The translations under genes were made by a program, and so were the position numbers. This document shows, in pieces, positions 61,858 through 64,000 of a DNA stretch of 64,000 nt (within the stretch, counting starts at the first letter, position 1; the number at the start of each line of letters is the position of its first letter). Below the pieces are notes generated by a model. That model searched no databases, was not told the DNA's origin, and was given only the letters and a program-made list of their open reading frames with translations. The stretch spans positions 108,350-172,349 of the forward strand of contig JACJJN010000004.1 of NCBI GenBank assembly GCA_016899975.1, read 5' to 3'. The stretch comes from Lacrimispora saccharolytica (GTDB taxonomy: Bacteria; Bacillota; Clostridia; Lachnospirales; Lachnospiraceae).

Positions 61858-63900
61858 TCAAACTTCATACACCCGTGTTCCATATCCTTCCACCGTCTGC
61901 ACGCCCTGTGCTTTACATCCGGCGAAAAGATCCTCCGCCTGCTGTTTCAGAACCACCTTTGCCGGTTCCTTTCCATAGTTCAGCACGAAGAGATATTTTA
62001 CCCCGTCTTTTTCACGCACCGCGATCTCGCAGCCTGCCGGAGCTTCCACAATCTCCCGGTACGGATCGATCACACCCAGCTTCTCCAGGAAGACTTCCGC
62101 GGTCTTTTCCGTAAACGCGCCTCCGAAATAGTAAGCCTGACCTTTTCCGTAAGAATGACGGATCATTGCCGGAGTGCCCGCATAGTAGTTGGACGTGTAG
62201 GAAGCCACAACCTCCGCTCCTTCTTCCGGCGCCAGCAGGTCACTGAATACCGCCGCCTCGATGGAAGTTCCTTCCCAGTCCACCGTCACTTTTTCGCCTT
62301 CCGCCGGTGAGATAAATGTGTATTCCGGAATATCCGTCCCTGTTACTTCCTTCAGCATTCCCGGCAGTTTCTCCATCACGCACTGTCCGCGGCTGTCCTT
62401 ATATCCGGTGCGGCAGCCCACAACCAGCGTTCCGCCGTTCTTTACATAGTTTTCCAGAAGTTCTTTCTTCTCTTCCGTCACGATTGCCGCATGCGGATAG
62501 AAAAGCACCTGATACTCTGCCAGTTCTTCCGCATCTTTTACATGATCCAGATAACAGTAATCGAAAGGCGTATGGGTCAGCTGGCACGCCTCAAACAGCG
62601 CTTTCTGGCTTGCCCTGTCCACTCTTCCATGCCATACATCCAGCTGAGAATCAAAGATATTATCGTAGTCTTTCAGAATTCCTACCTTTGCTTCGTATTT
62701 CGCGCCTGCCGCTTTCTGGATCTTCTGAAGTTTCTCATGGACAGAATGCACTTCCGCCAGGCGGCGGTTATCCCTGCCGGAATAATCCAGAATACCGTGC
62801 CAGTAGATCTCCGTTCCCATGGTCGCCGTTCTCCAACGGAAATAGCTGACATAGTCCGATCCATGAGCGATACTCTGCATCGTCCACAGAGTCAGCTGCC
62901 CCGGTTCCGGAGTCGGAGCTTCCATACGGGTATTCCACCCGTTGGCGCCGGACTGCTGCTCCATGATGCCGAATCTCGGAGAAACCGCGCGGGTCTCCGC
63001 CAGATTTCTGCTCCATTTTCTGTCCTTGATCGGATCCGCTTCTTTATAGTCGTCCAGGCAGTAAGCAAAATTCGGATATGAATCGTAGGTAAGGAAATCC
63101 AGGCTTTCTTCCGTCATCCGGTGATTGTCCAGATTTCCGAACAGACCGTTGGTGGTGATAAAATCACCCGGTTTGATATATTTTCTCAGGATATCACTCT
63201 GCATCTTCGCAAACCGGCAGCAGCTGTCGGAAATAAAACGAAGATAATCCAATACCTCATGAGGATTGGTGGAATTGCTGCAGGTCGTCCGCGGCACATA
63301 GATTTCCTCCCAATCCGTGTAGGTCTGATTCCAGAACACGGTTCCCCACGCTTCGTTGAGCTCGTCCAGAGTACCGTATTTCTTTTTCAGGAATTCCCGG
63401 AATGCCAGCGTGTCGCTTTCAGAATAAAATTCGTTCAGCTCACAGTTCAGCTCATTGTCGATCTGCCAGCCGATCACCGATTTCCGTCCAGCGTAATGGG
63501 CAGCGGCCTTCTCCACGATCCGCTTACTTAATTCCTGATAGACCGGTGAATTGTAATTGTAATGGCGTCTTGCGCCGTGGCGGTACAAAACACCGTCCTG
63601 GCGCGCATTGAGCACCTCCGGATACTTTGTCGTCAGCCATGCCGGAGGCGTGGCGGTCGGCGTGCCGAAGATCACCTGCATTCCCATCCGGTCGGTCAGA
63701 TCCAGAAAGCGGTCAAAAAAGCTGTAATCGAACTCCCCTTCCCTGGGTTCGATCTTGCTCCATGCGAATTCCGCGATCCGGATGGTCCGGATGCCATTGG
63801 CAAGCATCCGGGTCAGATCCTCTTCCCAGAGGTCTTCTTTCCAGTGCTCCGGGTAATAACAGGTACCCAGGCTGATCTCTTCTCCATTCAGCAGTTTCAT
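61858..63900 (-). CDS. Beta-galactosidase, GH42 family
   Basis: 680 aa. TIM barrel opening GTCYYPEHWKEDLWEEDL and RIAEFAWSKIEPREGEFD; acid/base Glu in IGWQIDNELNC near residue 147; nucleophile Glu in RFGIMEQQSGANGW near 315. A trimerisation domain (ILKDYDNIFDSQLDVWHG, GGTLVVGCRTGYKD) and a short C-terminal beta domain follow. It is cytosolic, with no signal peptide, and cleaves beta-galactosides brought in as short oligomers. GGAGGG ribosome site. An inverted repeat GGTAGT/ACTACC lies about 30 nt upstream. Confidence 0.96.
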   Translation of the reverse strand: MKLLNGEEISLGTCYYPEHWKEDLWEEDLTRMLANGIRTIRIAEFAWSKIEPREGEFDYSFFDRFLDLTDRMGMQVIFGTPTATPPAWLTTKYPEVLNARQDGVLYRHGARRHYNYNSPVYQELSKRIVEKAAAHYAGRKSVIGWQIDNELNCELNEFYSESDTLAFREFLKKKYGTLDELNEAWGTVFWNQTYTDWEEIYVPRTTCSNSTNPHEVLDYLRFISDSCCRFAKMQSDILRKYIKPGDFITTNGLFGNLDNHRMTEESLDFLTYDSYPNFAYCLDDYKEADPIKDRKWSRNLAETRAVSPRFGIMEQQSGANGWNTRMEAPTPEPGQLTLWTMQSIAHGSDYVSYFRWRTATMGTEIYWHGILDYSGRDNRRLAEVHSVHEKLQKIQKAAGAKYEAKVGILKDYDNIFDSQLDVWHGRVDRASQKALFEACQLTHTPFDYCYLDHVKDAEELAEYQVLFYPHAAIVTEEKKELLENYVKNGGTLVVGCRTGYKDSRGQCVMEKLPGMLKEVTGTDIPEYTFISPAEGEKVTVDWEGTSIEAAVFSDLLAPEEGAEVVASYTSNYYAGTPAMIRHSYGKGQAYYFGGAFTEKTAEVFLEKLGVIDPYREIVEAPAGCEIAVREKDGVKYLFVLNYGKEPAKVVLKQQAEDLFAGCKAQGVQTVEGYGTRVYEV

Positions 63901-63924
63901 GTAAAAACCCTCCTTTTCCCCATG

Positions 63925-63944
63925 GGTAGTGTCAAATACTACCT
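63925..63944. promoter_or_regulatory. Operator-like inverted repeat upstream of GH42 gene
   Basis: GGTAGT, seven bases, ACTACC, between the ribosome site and the AT-rich region that should hold the promoter. A likely repressor site. No regulator gene for it is in view. The remaining bases to 64000 show no gene. Confidence 0.5.
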
Positions 63945-64000
63945 GTTTTTTTTGTATCTAAATCCTTTAAAAACCTTGATTTTAAGGGAAATCTGCAATA

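Overview
The window looks like chromosomal DNA of a Gram-positive anaerobe of the Lachnospiraceae type (Clostridium cluster XIVa, Blautia/Ruminococcus-like). This is inferred from protein style: an hrcA-grpE-dnaK-dnaJ operon under a CIRCE element, SpoVG, a GlgC/GlgD pair, a DnaD-type protein next to a DnaC/DnaI-like helicase loader, a GPH sugar symporter, a GH42 beta-galactosidase, and a small His/Cys-rich secreted protein beside an ECF sigma gene. No rRNA, tRNA, CRISPR array, prophage or complete insertion sequence was seen.

Layout. 1-8.9 kb: a peptide-binding lipoprotein with an unusual leader, then mtaB, a His-less HPr, and a minus-strand run AEC transporter-prmA-rsmE-cysteine desulfurase-thiI. 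9-10.6 kb: a dispersed palindromic element and two HD-domain genes with a relic of one of them. 10.7-18 kb: a nitrite/sulfite reductase-like protein, then kdpDE divergent from a TrkH/TrkA (Ktr-like) potassium uptake pair, with no kdpFABC. 18-23.3 kb: the heat-shock operon. 23.3-25.4 kb: a nested giant palindrome, two small genes and non-coding sequence. 25.4-29.8 kb: a heterodimeric ABC exporter with its MarR regulator. 30-36 kb: a coiled-coil/3D-domain cell-wall protein, an RsmF-type methyltransferase, spoVG and glgDC. 36.5-42 kb: murC, a palindrome, a cluster of DnaA boxes, dnaD-like, dnaC-like and prs. 42-43.8 kb: a sugar symporter with a short upstream ORF.

44-57.3 kb is a zone of erosion. 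It holds an ECF sigma gene with an in-frame internal deletion, a fragment of an iron-sulfur QueG-like protein, a frameshifted clan-A glycosidase, an MFS transporter with missing segments abutting an AT-rich HD gene, a pullulanase with a large deletion and a frameshift, and a 113-codon chimera of MalF and MalG ends. Intact genes inside the zone are a MoxR-DUF58-DUF4129 operon and a GH133-type glycogen debranching enzyme. From 57.7 kb to the right edge follow a LacI regulator, a NodB-fold protein lacking its metal motifs, a Cof-type phosphatase, a D-2-hydroxyacid dehydrogenase and a GH42 beta-galactosidase.

Most interesting non-coding signals: (i) three ~278-bp copies of a palindromic element at 8965-9242, 29869-30145 and 59580-59858 whose arms co-vary between copies; (ii) five DnaA boxes in 204 bp just upstream of the dnaD/dnaC-like operon; (iii) a promoter-short ORF-terminator leader ahead of the peptide-binding protein, with the ORF stop codon inside the terminator stem; (iv) nested palindromes at 23350-23769 and 38001-38160 with a related core hairpin; (v) a tandem repeat grown from the 3' end of kdpE.
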